This document shows, in pieces, positions 63,011 to 64,000 of a stretch of 64,000 bases of DNA. Source of the DNA: Paralvinella palmiformis (taxonomy: Eukaryota; Annelida; Polychaeta; Terebellida; Alvinellidae); the NCBI GenBank assembly GCA_025642065.1, contig JAODUP010000547.1, forward strand, positions 428,001 through 492,000, given 5' to 3'. The position numbers and the translations under genes are program-made. The stretch's first letter is position 1, and every line of letters begins with the position of its first letter. Under the pieces are notes generated by a model, which had not been told where the DNA came from, did no database searches, and worked only from the letters and a program-made list of their open reading frames with translations.

Positions 63011-63094
63011 TCGACTTACATTTATTAACGATCTTAATCATAATGTTATTATTACCCGTGGTTGAGTCATGAATTATGCGAAACATAACTCTTT

Positions 63095-63190
63095 ATGGCC
63101 TATTGGATAAGAGTGCGGGACTTTCTTGTTCGTGTTTATATAGTACGGAAGGTCGGGGTTTTCGAATCCTGGCCGTGACAATATAGTAAC
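63095..63190 (+). repeat. tRNA-like SINE head
   Basis: tatggcctattggataagag (A-box-like) and ggggttttcgaatcctggcc (B-box-like) are separated by about 45 bp. Acceptor-stem pairing is poor, so this is a SINE head and not a tRNA gene. It is followed by an (AAT)n tract at about 63210-63248, a common SINE tail type. Confidence 0.5.
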
Positions 63191-63205
63191 AGGAGGTTTT
63201 CATTC

Positions 63206-63247
<42 letters not shown>

Positions 63248-63248
63248 T

Positions 63249-64000
63249 TAATAGCCGAAATGGCAGTTTTTAACGTGGCTGGCAACCTCAAATGAGGTAG
63301 ACGCATATGATCTGTAATTTATACCTTGCCCACGGAGACTAATTCTAAATAAATTTAGAATTTAGAATATATGGCATGTTCGGTGGAGAAAACCTTGCCA
63401 GTTGCCTGGGTAAATAGTCTCACGCTCAACCCATGTGGCCAAAGAGGCAGGTTTTCTTCGCCGATTATGCCATCTACTGTAAATTTGTTTAGAATTAGTC
63501 CGCGTGGTGAAACAGTAAAGTACAGACCATATGCGTTTCCTTCGTTTGAGGTAGCTAAGCCACGTAAAATAATTGCCATTTTGGCCATTATACATTATGT
63601 AAGTTTTGACACCTGAACGTTATGACTTGTTCGAGCTGTTTTTTTTAAAATCTGAAACCGGAATATTCTTTACAAAACAGAATTCGTCAGATTAGGAGGA
63701 TGTGCTGTTCAATTTTCCTATCGTTTGTTTTAATATAGACCAACCTGTTTTGTTGTGGTGTTTAGTTTCTTCATTTGTTGGTCTGTAATATAATTTCATT
63801 TTTATTTTCCGTTTTAATGCATTAATCAGTTCATGGAATGAATTCCAGTTGGCGGATAGACGAGTATAACACCAGTCGATTGACCTTGGATTACTATAGG
63901 CCGATACAGATACATTCAATCTGAATTCGGTCTGCGGCATACATTTATTTCATATGTATTCGGTCAGACCTTCCATTGGCTAGCTAATATTCAGTATACA
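63249..64000. other. Intergenic, no gene recognised
   Basis: Overlapping open frames of about 80 codons at 63355-63616 on both strands show no domain and overlap each other, so none is called. Confidence 0.4.

Noticed and set aside
63095..63190. Functional tRNA gene
   Set aside because: A and B boxes are present, but acceptor and anticodon stems do not pair well and an (AAT)n tail follows, so it is called a SINE head.

Overview
The window is metazoan nuclear DNA. Coding exons are separated by GT-AG introns, there is no operon structure, and microsatellites (above all (AT)n, then (AC)n, (GA)n, (GATA)n and a ~360 bp (CACT)n tract) and decayed transposons fill most of the rest. The mix of an extracellular lectin/vWA/WSC receptor, a LicD-family membrane protein, CR1/Jockey-type LINEs, tRNA-derived SINEs and P-like/THAP transposons fits a marine invertebrate, most likely a mollusc or other spiralian. 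That placement is an inference and not something the sequence proves.

Layout. 1-4.4 kb: the 3' end of a small C2H2 zinc-finger gene (+). 5.7-13 kb: a transposon graveyard with a SINE, a TTAA-flanked MITE, a THAP-domain pseudogene, a LINE piece, a decayed Ty3/gypsy pol and a short P-like element with 30-bp TIRs. 17.56-41.76 kb: the main gene (+), which I assembled from 23 exons whose phases all join (879 codons) plus one doubtful exon. The product is a single-pass receptor: signal peptide, first half of a C-type lectin domain (CTLD), vWA domain, WSC domain, second half of the CTLD, a second complete CTLD, Thr/Ser-rich stalk, transmembrane helix and Tyr-containing cytoplasmic tail. Its introns carry SINEs, two LINEs, minisatellites and an array of about 40 copies of a 34-bp repeat that contains the gene's own 5' splice site.

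42.8-54 kb: LINE fragments (-), a THAP/P-like transposon copy (+) and a possible LITAF-like exon (-). 55.0-56.15 kb: a single-exon LicD/fukutin-type gene (+) whose reading frame ends inside an (AT)n tract. 56.4-57.5 kb: a pogo/Tigger-like element with TIRs. 60.9-63 kb: a LINE 3' end (-) split by a P-like element with an exact 8-bp target duplication.

The most notable observation is the nested lectin domain. The vWA-WSC exon block starts and ends in phase 1 and sits in a phase-1 intron of the first CTLD, at the same position where the second CTLD has an ordinary 330-bp phase-1 intron. Exons 2 and 10 would together make a complete canonical CTLD. The gene therefore either encodes a CTLD with a two-domain insertion or makes two alternative receptors by skipping the block. 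The vWA part looks damaged or incompletely found: one candidate exon has an in-frame TAG and a segment of about 30 residues was not located.
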